Assembly (NCBI GenBank): GCA_014058105.1
Contig: JACGCM010001948.1
Location: 5,022,001 to 5,086,000 of the forward strand
Length of the DNA: 64,000 nucleotides
Origin: Kingdonia uniflora
Taxonomy: Eukaryota; Streptophyta; Magnoliopsida; Ranunculales; Circaeasteraceae
Direction: 5' to 3'
Part shown: piece after piece, positions 32,820-43,299 of the stretch
Position numbering within the stretch: the first letter of the stretch is position 1
How the letters are laid out: each line of letters begins with the position of its first letter
Program-made: the position numbers and the translations under genes
The notes under the pieces: model-generated
Seen by the model: only the letters and a program-made list of their open reading frames with translations
Database searches by the model: none
What the model was told of the DNA's origin: nothing

Positions 32820-33627
32820 GGAAACGTCTTCGTTGATTGGGTAGAGATGATGATTGTAGAGGCATAGAGGAGACTGTTGACGGTAGGGAAGTGACTGTGG
32901 GGATAGCGGCAGAGATGCCCATTGAAGTGAGTAATATAGTAGAGCAGGATAATGAAATAGGGGCCGATGATGAGATATTTTACACATATCCAGAAGGAGT
33001 AGATATATGTAAATACTATTTAAAATTTAAAAAGAAGTTAACAGGGAAGTGGGGGAATTATGTAATGGAGCAAGGCATATGGGTTAGGACCTTTGTACCA
33101 GAGAAAGGGAAAATGTACATTATTAAGTACTTAATCTGGATTTGTGGAAGAGGGAAAAAGAATTGGGGAAGATGTAGATATTACGTACTATAATAAGTCT
33201 GGTATGGCAGACCCAAATAATGGGTTTCTATGTTATTTGAGCCAGGTTGTATATGGTCTTAAGATACCCTTGATTTATTTTCAAAAAGGGGTTATGAATG
33301 CATTACAGTACTGCCCTGCACAATTAAATGGGAATGCTTATGAGATGATGGGAATGTGTGAGGTGTTGAATGAGAGGTAAAGAAAGAATGGGACTGTAAA
33401 GCAGTTTATGGCAGCTGACGTACTAAAATATTACAAAATGAAGTATGTGCAAGCTTGTAGGAGTGGTTACCTATTTAATGATTCGTCTAGGCCGAAGTTT
33501 TTTGACTTCAAATCTGCTGGTAGACCGTGGAATGACCATCTTGTATGGGTAAGGGGTAATTATATGCAGGTTCCAGATGAACCAGCGCTCGACCTGAAAT
33601 ATAAATATTTTAATCTGAGTAAGTAAC
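32820..33627 (+). pseudogene. antisense gene of retrotransposon 1, N-terminal domain exon
   Basis: The frames run through EIFYTYPEGVDICKYYL, then DPNNGFLCYLSQVVYGLKIP, NAYEMMGMCEVLNER, and KSAGRPWNDHLVWVRGNYMQ. There is one frameshift near 33150 and a TAA at 33378. The layout (a helical 'LCYLS..VYGLKIPL..F' block, a 'CEVLN' block and a late 'W..HLVWVRG' block) resembles the N-terminal domain of plant gypsy-associated proteins in the Transposase_28 class; this is tentative. The exon ends in CTGA/GTAAGT at about 33619. Retrotransposon 2 has the same ending at about 63718. Confidence 0.6.
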
Positions 33628-33659
33628 ACATGTTAACTTGACCGAATAGGTCCCTTACT

Positions 33660-34350
33660 TAATTCTCTTAGCTTTTTGAAGGATCGAAGATCAATGAGGA
33701 TTTTGTTTTTCAAAATAAGGAAATAGCAGAGAATGGTGCAAGTCAAGTTAGAGGGTGAGTTAAATGAGTTGTAAAACATGCTGAAGCGATGTACAGAAGA
33801 AAATACATCTATGGCAAATCAACTTATAGTAGAAACAATTGTCAGAAAGAAGGTAGAAGAGGAATTGAAAGCGTTGGGTGTATTGCATAAAGATACGCGG
33901 AAGCGTCTGCATAGATCGCAGATGCTATTGAAAGAATATTTGTATCCGACGCGAGCATAGGTCGTTGCTCAAATGAACCAGGAACGTCATATATCGAGTG
34001 TAATTGAGTTTTATGGAGGGGAGTTGGCAAGGGTGGAGAACGAATTTAGGGAGTATGTTATGGATTGTGGGAAACTTTGATGTAGAGAATAAAAAGGCTA
34101 AAAATATATGATTTATGAGGGATAAGGAGGAAAAAGGTATCGAAACACCAGTTCCTAGACCGGCACTAAATTTATCAGAGGAGGACGAGAAGGAGGGCGA
34201 AAATCTTATACCTCGTTCACAATGAAGGTAACACCAGCAGGAGGAGGTGACCTTTATTGTACCTGTAGACGTACAAGTAGACTAATCAGGATGATCGGGG
34301 AATAGGGGGCAGTCCTCTCATAGCTCGAGGGAACAAAAGTAAATTATCTA
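33660..34350 (+). pseudogene. antisense gene of retrotransposon 1, middle coiled-coil exon
   Basis: It contains VRKKVEEELKALGVLHKDTR and FYGGELARVENEFREYV, with stops and a frameshift. The same sequence in retrotransposon 2 (62265-62585, minus) reads ADVRTLGVLQKKTRKRLHKA and FYGGELARVENEFMKFV. Heptad-like helices rich in E, K, L and R suggest a coiled coil. Confidence 0.6.
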
Positions 34351-34565
34351 TGATGTTCAAAACTTGCATATGCATTAGACATTTGGTGTAGTATTTTGAT
34401 AATATATAAATGTGTTATGTTTGTGATGGTATAATAGATTTGAATAGAAGTGTAGATCGATCGTACACAATATTTGTGAGTGAAATTGTGAACTATGATT
34501 TAGAAGTGTGATGATATGTAAGCTGTTTTGGTGTATGAACTTGTTTTGTATGCGAACTTAAACTA

Positions 34566-35770
34566 TTGACGCAGGTCGAACTGGAAGAGGTTCAAAGTCA
34601 GTATGAGGCACTGCGCATTTTGAACGAAAAATTGAACGCTGATTTGAACTGGCATCATGAGGCATTAAAAAATACTGTAGAGTTAAATGTAAATATAGAG
34701 TTGAGGACGATCGAGGGGCAAGGCATGGTAAGTCATTTGTCCGAGCAAATGGTAAAAATGGATGCTGAACTAGCAAGTGCCCAAGAGAAGATGGAAGAGT
34801 TAAATGAAGTTGTGAAGAAAAAAAAGTTGGACATTGAAAAAACTCATTGTCACATAAGTAATATCTCATAACGAGTAACTAAGCAAGAGGGGGAATTAAT
34901 ACATGCGCGAGCTAAACTGACAGAGTGGTTGGTGATGTTAAAGAAGAAGAGGATGGTACTAAATGCTCTCAGGTTTGGATCAATACGTTAAAGGCAGAAG
35001 TAGTCAGTTTGCGAGCTTCTGTTAGGAAAGCAAATGAGCAAGCCATAGAGTTTGAAGGAATGTGGAATGTTGCCAAAAACAAAGAAAAGGATTTGGAAGA
35101 AGTTAACAAGAAACATAATGAGTTGGTGAAAACTTATTAGACTAGGATAGGGAACTTAGAGAGCATAGTTCAAGTGTTGGAATTAGACCTTATAGGGCTT
35201 TAAACGACAGTGGATGGGCTGACTAGTTCGAATGACAAATTAGGGGCCGATCTTGTGACAACCCAACGAGACCTTAACATTGAGGTTGATCAGAGGTGCC
35301 ACGACCAGTTTGTTATGGAGGAATCATTGGCTATGTCGAGACAAATGAATAAATTTATAACAGATGATGAAAAAACTTATGTGGCAAATCATTGTAAAAA
35401 CATGGAAAGTTTGTTAAATGAGGCGAAGGGAAAGATTGCATAACTCATTATGCCTGACATGGGTAAGCTCGGGGAAAATGAGGTGTATGATAAAGAAATG
35501 GTAGCAATGCTTACCTTTTTTGTAGATAAGTTTAAGAGACTGGAAAAGGAAAGAGACTCGATTCATGACAACATGATCAAAAATGGTGTAAAGTGTGAAA
35601 TACAGCTAGTGCAGACTGAATACATGGATCGTGTTATGTCAAAAATTGGCGTGCTTACTAAAGATAGATGGGATGAAGGAAGAGAAATTGTTATTGCGAG
35701 GGCACCAAAACTGAGGCTTCCGCAACCTTCAAAATGTGGGGAAAGTTTGCATGATGGACGTTCTGACTGA
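34566..35770 (+). pseudogene. antisense gene of retrotransposon 1, C-terminal coiled-coil exon
   Basis: After a splice-like acceptor (TTGACGCAG/GTCGAACTGG) long helical frames follow: VELEEVQSQYEALRILNEKL, LSEQMVKMDAELASAQEKME, ASVRKANEQAIEFEGMWNVA, and a last frame ending near 35770. They are broken by stops at about 34869, 35138, 35202 and 35442. Nearly every frame has coiled-coil spacing. Retrotransposon 2 has the same acceptor and opening (VELVAVQS) near 61895. No enzyme motif is seen. Confidence 0.6.
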
Positions 35771-35889
35771 ACTTCAGAATTTAGGGGGCGCTGGTATTGT
35801 TTAAAAATGATTTCGCTTTATCACTCGAGATAGAGTAGATAAAGTGTAAATACTATAGAAAAATTTATGTTGTATGATAGTAGGATTAG

Positions 35890-36180
35890 TGATCCGTAAC
35901 TATTTGTATCGAACTTTGATGAACCAATTGTGGTCTTGAAGTATGTAATTTGTTGGCCGAATTGGGGAACCAATAACCAACCTGTTATGTATTTATAAGA
36001 TCGAATTGTATGAAGTGATAATCGACCTGTAATGTATTAGAAGATCGAATTGTATGAAATAATAATCAACCTGTTATGTATTAAAAATTGAATTAGATGA
36101 ACCAATAACCGATCTATAATGTAATAGTATAATTAGGGTGAACCCATTGTTTATCTACGATATAGTAGATGTGTCATGTA
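35890..36180. repeat. tandem repeat, about 45-bp unit, between integrase and antisense gene (retrotransposon 1)
   Basis: Four or five imperfect units built on AACCTGTTATGTATTA...GATCGAATTGTATGAA. The array matches, in reverse complement, the longer array at 60040-60480 in retrotransposon 2. Confidence 0.75.
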
Positions 36181-36305
36181 TATATGGTAAATATGAGATA
36201 GTAGAAGAGACTGGAATGTAGGTCGGTCAAACACAAATATTTTATTAATATAAGAATGACGTACACAAATATAAGAAATAGTAGAATGTAAACTGTGATA
36301 GGTTT

Positions 36306-37420
36306 CTATCTACGATACAACTTCAATCCCCTCGTATTCCAAAGATTAAGGACCCAATCTCCATCTGATGTAATAAGGTCGTAAGAGCCGATGCCACTTT
36401 TACCGATAACAATAAAAGGTCCATCCCAATTTTCTACGAGTTTCATAGTATATAGCTTCTTTTTATGTTTGGGGACATCTCCCAGGACGAGATCTTTAAT
36501 GTTGAACTCTCTATGATGAACGCGCTTGTTGTATAACTTTTTTAGAGTCTGATGGTACATTCCCAAGTTCATGATTGTTTTACCTCTTATTTTGTCGATC
36601 CAGTTCATGTTACATGCTAACTGAAACTCGTTTTCTTCGTCTGTCATTATATGATCATATACTGGGTGATGATATTGAATGGGGATGATTGTTTCGGTAC
36701 CGTAAGCTAACAAGAACGTTGTACATCCAGTCAATACTCAATGTGTTGTCCGATATGCCCACAACACGTGTGGTAATTCTTGCACCCAATTACCTTTCTT
36801 CTTTGTCAAGCGCTTTTTTATTTTGTCCACTATAGTACGATTGGTGATTTCAGCTTAACCATTCCCTTGTGGGTAATACGGATTTGAAGGAGAGTGAATG
36901 ATGTTATGCTGATTGAGGCTGTTGACGACTTTGGAACCAACGAACTGTGGTCCACTATCTATTCGGATGAGGTGAGGAAAACCAAACCGTATAATAATGT
37001 TTTCTCATATGAATTTGATGACTTCGTCTTCACGTGTTCGACTCAAAGGGACTGCTTCTACCCACTTGGTGAAGTAGTCCATTACTACTAAGAGGTATTT
37101 CCTTTTTCTCGGTATTATTGGGAATTCTTCCATGATATCGAGGGTCCACCTTTTGAATGGCCAGACAACTTTGCTAAAATGGAGTTCCAAAGCCGGAGCT
37201 CGAATTTTGGGTTCATGTCGTTGGCAGGCATCACACTTGGTTGTATATTCGATGGCTTGAGCTTTTATTTTTGACCAAAAGACTCCTTGAGTAATAACTC
37301 AGTTTGCTAAGGATCGTCCTGTCACATGGGATCCGTAACTGCCTTCGTGTAAATCGTGAAGGAAGTCTTGGGCCTCCTTATCAGATAAACATTCGAGATA
37401 AAGCTCTGTAATCGACCTTT
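36306..37420 (-). pseudogene. integrase of retrotransposon 1
   Basis: The zinc-binding start has HEGSYGSHVTGRSLAN and a later C-x2-C pair near 37230. The core begins WTLDIMEEFP and DYFTKWVEAVP, giving the first catalytic Asp. The region of the second Asp and Glu spans 36740-37000 in shifted frames. The C-terminal part (36306-36734) reads NWDGPFIVIGKSGIGSYDLI, a GPF-type module. Frameshifts at about 36735 and 37000 and several stops inactivate it. Confidence 0.85.
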
Positions 37421-37819
37421 TGTAAAGGAGATTGCTGACAACAATGTATCGTTTAGCATTGTCTATCAATCGTCTTCTTTCGTTGACATTTTCGGGGAGT
37501 TCGCCATCAAATGTATTTTTTGGTCTGATATATGTGAGGAAAGGTCGTCTCCAATCGTCTTCGACCTCTTTGTTTCCCCTAGTATTAATGACATTTGTGC
37601 AGATGATGCTAATGCTGGTGGATACTACTTCGCTCTTTAAATATCGGGCTTCCATTCTGAGGACTCCAGCAAGATAAGCGAGGGAGTCGAAATGTTTATT
37701 TTCTCTACGAGGTAAGTGTTCAATTGTAGCCTTTTAAAATTTGTTCATTCTGTCTGCTACTGTTGCGTAATCTATCATCTTTTTATTTTTATGATATTTG
37801 TTTGTATAATGGTTCACGA

Positions 37820-38060
37820 TTAATTAAAAATATGTGTAAATAGATAATTTGAGCACGCCGATCTTTAGTGCCATGTCCAGTTTGTAGATTAGTGCCTCAT
37901 ATTCAATTTTGTTATTGGTAGCTTCAAAGTTGAGTTGGGCTGATTTCTCAATTATATTATTAGAAGGTGTTATAAGAAGTATCCTGATGCCTGACCCAGC
38001 TGGTCTGGCATAACTGTCAGTCAAAAGGGGCCAACCTTTTTTGGATATCCAATCCGATTT
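37820..38060 (-). pseudogene. second (archaeal-like) RNase H of retrotransposon 1
   Basis: LTDSYARPAGSGIRILLITP and then LNFEATNNKIEYEALIYKL match the extra RNase H of Tat elements ('TDGS...GSGI...', 'ATNN..EYEAL'). It sits between the first RNase H and integrase, the expected place. The frame closes after IYTYF. Confidence 0.8.
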
Positions 38061-38199
38061 TTCTTCAAGCTGTTCTTCGTTTATATCGGTACTATCCTCT
38101 TCCCAATCAGGGTTATCTACTAAAAAATCTGTGAAGAAATTTGCTACTGTTTGCCCTTTTTTGGAATACCGTGGTTTAAAATGTATATCGTGTTCACCA

Positions 38200-38490
38200 A
38201 GAGTAACTGATCATTGTTGAACTCGTCTGAATTTCTCCCGTTTGGATAAAAATTTGCATAGGGGCTAATTTGTTATTACTCGAACTGAATAAGCTTCAAA
38301 ATATTGTTTCAACTTCTGTGATGTATAAACTAGAGCTAGGTGCAGTATTTCAATATTAGTGTACAGTGTTTTCTGTTTTCTCTTCAAGTCGGATGAGAAC
38401 AGAGCTTAGTGAGTTATCAGTAACTGCAAGGTATACCGTAAGCTCTTATCCTTCCTTGGGTGTACTCATTAATAGTGGTTTCCCCAAGTA
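38200..38490 (-). pseudogene. Ty3-type RNase H of retrotransposon 1
   Basis: Frames with LTVYLAVTDNSLSSVLIRLE and a later stretch like LALVYTSQKLKQYF correspond to 57640-57880 of retrotransposon 2. Broken by stops and shifts. Confidence 0.7.
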
Positions 38491-38495
38491 GCATT

Positions 38496-39500
38496 TTAGT
38501 TCCTAAAATGCTGCTTCACATTCTGTGGTATACTCGATCTCGGGATCTTTTTGAGTTTTGCCTTTCTTTGTTCCTTCTCGTAGAAGGTCAAATAACCATC
38601 TATACTGATCTGAAGACTTGGGAAAAAACAAATTATTACTGCTATTTTTTCAGCTAACTTTTGGACGTCTTTCTTTGTCTTTGGTGAAAGCATGGATAAC
38701 AACGCACGGATACGATCTGGGTCAGCTTTAATACTTTGCTTGCTAATCAAATATCCTAAAAAAATTCCTGATTATACTCCGAACTGGCATTTGTTAGGAT
38801 TTAGTCTCATTTTATATGATCGAGGAAATTCAAAGGTTGTATGCAAATCTGCAAGATGGTTTTCCTTCTTGAACTTTTACATAACATATCATCAATGTAA
38901 ACTTCTATTATTTTCCCAAGATGGTCTTTGAACATCTGGGTCATCAGTCTTTGGTAAGTGGCTCTGGCGTTCTTGAGGCCCAAATGCATGACTTTGTAGT
39001 AATATAATCCATGTTCTGTGATGAAAGTAGTTTTTTCTTGATCTTCGGGTAAAAGGGGTATTTGATTATACCCTGACGTGGCATCCATCATGGACAAGAG
39101 TTCATGCCTCGCAGTTGAATCGAACAGATGGTTAATTATAGGAAGGGAAAACTATCTTTCAGAGTATGTTTATTTAAGTATGTAAAATTCAAGCACACTT
39201 TGATTTTGCCATTTTTCTTCGGGACTGCTACGATGTTTGAGATCCATTCGAGGTAATTGGTTTTTCAAATAAAACCAACTTCAATGAGTTTATCGATTTC
39301 TTTGTTAACTTCCTCTCGTAGTCTCGGTGCTAATGTCCTCTGTTTTTGTTTGATTACCTTGGCATTGTCTTTTAAGCTAAGCTTATGGCAAGCCAAAGTT
39401 GGGTCGATACCTGGCATTTCATGGAATGACCATGCGAACACGTCGCTGTTATCTATTAGAAATTGAATAAGAGTATTTTGTTCTGTTGTGGGCAAAAGAG
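38496..39500 (-). pseudogene. reverse transcriptase of retrotransposon 1
   Basis: Pieces in order on the minus strand: VFAWSFHEMPGIDPTLACHK, REEVNKEIDKLIEVGFI, SMMDATSGYNQIPLL, FITEHGLYYYKVM, ATYQRLMTQMF, and the catalytic VYIDDMLCKS at about 38884-38913. Helices of the thumb follow (SIKADPDRIRALLSML). Frameshifts separate the blocks, so it is not functional. Confidence 0.92.
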
Positions 39501-39689
39501 TCCCAATGTAGGTACCCCGCTTGTTTCCACTGATCTCAACGTATTCTGTGGCTTTCGCACTTGATAGCTGGTTTTTTGTAGTGTTCTTTAATTGCTATGC
39601 GACGTGTTTTTCTGGTGGCTCTACCATGATGGTTATAGTATTTTTGTAAGCACGAGTTAGCTTCTGACTGCCTTTGATTTCATAGAGAC

Positions 39690-40000
39690 CGCCATTCTAA
39701 TCAAACTGTAACGCCAGATGATAGGTCGATGGGATGGCTCTCATGTTGTATAGCCAACAACGTCCCATTATTCCCAAATAACAAAATTTTGCGTTTATAA
39801 CGTAAAATATAACGTTAATCATTGTCGGTCCTACAGTAATAAAAAGTATGATCTTTCCTACGCCTTCTTCTTTGGAGCCGTTAAAACTACTGACATCGAT
39901 GTCACTAAACTCAACTTTGTCGGCCAGTCCCATATGATCAATTGTACTTTAGAAGAGTAGCTTGATACTATTGCTAGTATCTACCAGCATTGTGTGCAGG
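39690..40000 (-). pseudogene. protease of retrotransposon 1
   Basis: MLVDTSNSIK near 39980 is the altered active-site loop. The usual D-T-G-S is D-T-S-N here, losing the invariant Gly. It is followed by GLADKVEFSDIDVSSFNGSK and NAKFCYLGIMGRCWL, as in retrotransposon 2. A stop lies between the two. Confidence 0.75.
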
Positions 40001-40079
40001 ACGACATTTATCATCTTTAACATGACGAAAGTCGTAATCCTGAAAGGAGATCCCTGTTTGCTGTGAACTGGATGCTGGG

Positions 40080-40754
40080 AGTAGTTTAACTTCTTTGTCG
40101 ATCATGGCACTGGCCAAGACGTTGTCTTTTAAACCTGACTGATCTGTTGATCGTATGAGTCTCTATAAAATGGTTGAGGGATATGTGGTATAAATATTTT
40201 TCCTCGGTCCCTCCTTCTATTTGTACGATATCAGTATTAATCTTGTAACTCCCATTTTTGTAACTTTTTACGTCTACGATGTACTCATGCATTCTTCCAT
40301 CCGAAAGATGTACTCTAAAAGTCTCTGTAACGCGAAACAGTGTTCTGTGTCATGATGTCGGATTTTGTGGTACATGCAATATGGTATGCTTTCAATGGGT
40401 TTGAGGTATTGGGTATTTTTGAAGAATTTGTCCTTCTGAAGTGTGGGATATAGGCTGGCTATTGTAGCAATCAATTTGGGAAGGCATGATTTTGGTAAGT
40501 TACTACCTCTCCGAGGCCGATCTTTATTAGATTTAATCTGCTTTCTGTCTCCTTCGTAATCTGCAGTACGATTGAAATCTCATTTTGTGGATTGATATTT
40601 TGATGTTAGAATTGATTTATAAAGCTTCTATCTTTCGGTTAACATCCGTTCGAGATTGATATAGCCGTTTACCTTTTCGATCATGTCTTTCAGGGTTGCG
40701 GGTTTGTTGAGAATTAGGTGTTCCTTCGCTCTTCCATCCACGGGCAAAGCATTC
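40080..40754 (-). pseudogene. gag C-terminal and linker region of retrotransposon 1
   Basis: Contains a zinc-knuckle-like CMYHKIRHHDTEHCFALQRL and HEYIVDVKSYKNGSYKI. It continues, beyond the CACTA element at 40755-46495, from the gag part at 46499-47500. Confidence 0.7.
40752..40754. repeat. 3-bp target duplication (TTC) of the CACTA element, left
   Basis: TTC here and at 46496-46498. Removing one copy and the element restores continuous gag sequence aligned with 55230-55280. Confidence 0.85.
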
Positions 40755-41059
40755 CACCAAAAAAAAAAACTTTTAGCAACAGACTAAATCCGTTGCCAAA
40801 GGCCTTTTGCAACGGATTTTGTCCGTAACACAAGTGTTGCCGTAGGGTGTATTGCGAATGGGTTTGCAACAAATAAAATCTATTGCTGAAAGTAAAGTTT
40901 CTGCAACATACACCGTCTATTGTCTTTATTTAATTATTGGCAACATATTTTATCCGCCATAATAGCATCTACAACACCCCCAACAACAATATTTTTTCTC
41001 TGTTGCTAAAGCCATCATTTATTGCAAATAATGTCCTTTACAACTTCATTTTTTCATTT

Positions 41060-42025
41060 AAGAAAAATAACAGCACTGAAATCATCCAAAAACTTTATAT
41101 ATATTCTTATTATTACACAAAATTACATTAAGGAAACTTCATTAATTTCTCATGACATTCATACAACAACAGAGAAAACTATATTATATTATTGTCTCAT
41201 AGATTTAAAATCAATTGATAAACACCCAATTTCCCTTGGTTTTTTCATACTTGTACGAGGGAGGCTGGATATATGATTTTCTGCAACGACCACCACTGTA
41301 TATAATGATGCACGAATGACACCGCCAAATTATGATCTGAAATAGAATGCAAAAGGCTGCATCATTGATGATATATAGGAACCTTTTATGGATTTAATAA
41401 GAAGCTATAATATTCCATAAGATAGGGAGCAACTACATACCTCTAATGATGTATATTTTTTGTCCATGTCCTGTGCAAAGTAATTTTTCCTCTTGTTTTT
41501 ACGAATGAAGGGCTGCATGTTATAACATAAAAAAAATGTAATCCGCCACTTATCGAATAAACTTGTCATGATGTACATATAAATAATATAAATCATATAT
41601 CACTCTCGGCAGTATCCTATATGAAAAGGCAAAAATTCACTTGTGAATTACTATTACTCATAGCTTTCGTGAAAATACCATGCCAAAGGAAACAATATAG
41701 TGAAACAAGGACTGAAATATCTTAACATAATTACTCTAGTTATATAGTTTGTATACGAAGAAAAATTGTCAATCAACTTAAATTTACTTTTGTATGCACC
41801 TAGCTTAAATGACCATGATGATTTTGTAGCTATCGTAATTAGCTTCAGCTTTGGAGCAATGATAAAAGAGATTATCTGTAAAAGTATATATAAAAACTAG
41901 GTAGAAAATAACCTTATAAACTTGATCATCCCTAACTCCATGCATATTCTTACTCTAGTCAAACTGCAAACTTGCGACTGCATAAAAATCAGAACAATAT
42001 ATATGTAATGGTTAAGATAATTACG
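41060..42025. other. CACTA interior, nothing recognised
   Basis: AT-rich, only chance frames. Confidence 0.4.
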
Positions 42026-42030
42026 TATAG

Positions 42031-42339
42031 AATATAAACGTTCAGGTAAAGATACGACTCTTAATCGTAAATAACTAGGAACTTATATTTGTTTTTCAAC
42101 AAATCCTTATCATCTAAATCATGTTTTTAGTCGAATATAAACGTTCAGGTAAAGATACGACTCTTAATCGTAAATAACTAGGAACTTATATTTGTTTTTC
42201 AACAAATCCTTAACATCTAAATCATGTTTTTAGTCGAATATAAACGTTCAGGTATAGATACGACTCTTAATCGTAAATAACTAGGAACTTATATTTGTTT
42301 TTCAACAAATCCTTAACATCTAAATCATGTTTTTAGTCA
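42031..42339. repeat. three-copy tandem repeat, period 103 bp, in the CACTA element
   Basis: AATATAAACGTTCAGGTA starts at 42031, 42134 and 42237. The units are almost identical (single differences such as CTTATC/CTTAAC), so the expansion is recent. Confidence 0.95.
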
Positions 42340-42479
42340 TACTTATCTACTAAAATAATGTATATTCTTTGCAAATGATAACTAAGCATGTTGAAAATCA
42401 AATCGTGTTTTTAGTCATACTTACGAATTGCACTACGATTTCATAACAGAATCAGATAGATGGAGATCTATACTTGAGA

Positions 42480-43230
42480 AAAACAACAGAATCATATATC
42501 AAAGACTTGTGGGTGTCCATGGTTTTATCTATTTGCCATAACAGTTGGTCAGTGAGAAATAATTTCAAATATGAAGGTAAGCAAACTGCTTTTGAAGTTA
42601 TATTTGAAGGAACATTCTTAAACAAGTTTCAGACTCTGCAAATCAATCAGGAAGCACTATGTACAACATCGTAGAAGATCTTAAAGTTGTTAAAACTCTG
42701 CAAGTACAATGTAAACCAAACACAGGCTTGAGAGTTAAAAGCTGCTTTTGGCATCTACCAGATAAGGGGAAAGTCAAAGTTTGTCGTGATAAATCAACCT
42801 TAGGTAACCTTGGAGCAGCAGGTATTTAGAGACAACAAGGGTAAATTTCTTGGTACTTATTGTATGGCAGAAGACAACAATACTAATTATCTAGCTAAAA
42901 TCTTGGGTATCATGAATGGCATCTCAAATGTAGTGAGGAAAGGGTGGGGGAAAGTTTGGCTTGTGTCTGATTCTGCACCAACCATTAATAAATTCAAAAA
43001 CAACAAACTTCCTTGATCTCTTAAGACACAATGGAACATTCTCAGACAAAATATCCAAAGTATCACAGATATACAGTACCATGGAAAGAGAGCAATTTTT
43101 CTGTAGATGCAATTGAAAAGAGAGCATCTAACGCAGTGTACCCCTTTGATTTATGGAAAGATGGGAGGCCTGAATACCATCACGGAATTGAAGATCCAGC
43201 CACAAAGTACTTCAGATTTCATAACTGATA
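42480..43230 (+). pseudogene. LINE-type RNase H (RVT_3-like) fragment captured in the CACTA element
   Basis: SWSVRNNFKYEGKQTAF resembles the W-x-x-R-N linker of plant LINE tails. It is followed by STLGNLGAAGIFRDNKGKFL, ILGIMNGISNVVRKGWGKVW and LVSDSAPTINKFKNNKLP. This matches the plant LINE RNase H pattern ('GNPG.AG.G...RD..G', 'A...G...A...G...V..E.DS'). Two frames are needed and stops follow. It is either a nested LINE piece or a Pack-type capture. Confidence 0.65.
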
Positions 43231-43299
43231 TTATTTTGATTTGTATTTTCATTATTCCATTTTCTAAATTAAGCTTTATTTCCTTAAGGCTTCCTATGG

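Noticed and set aside
34558..34869. Minus-strand frame opposite the coiled-coil exon of retrotransposon 1
   Set aside because: It is a mirror of the plus-strand frame. The plus frame is the one conserved in retrotransposon 2.
42031..42339. CRISPR-like array
   Set aside because: Units of 103 bp follow each other with no spacers, in a plant transposon.
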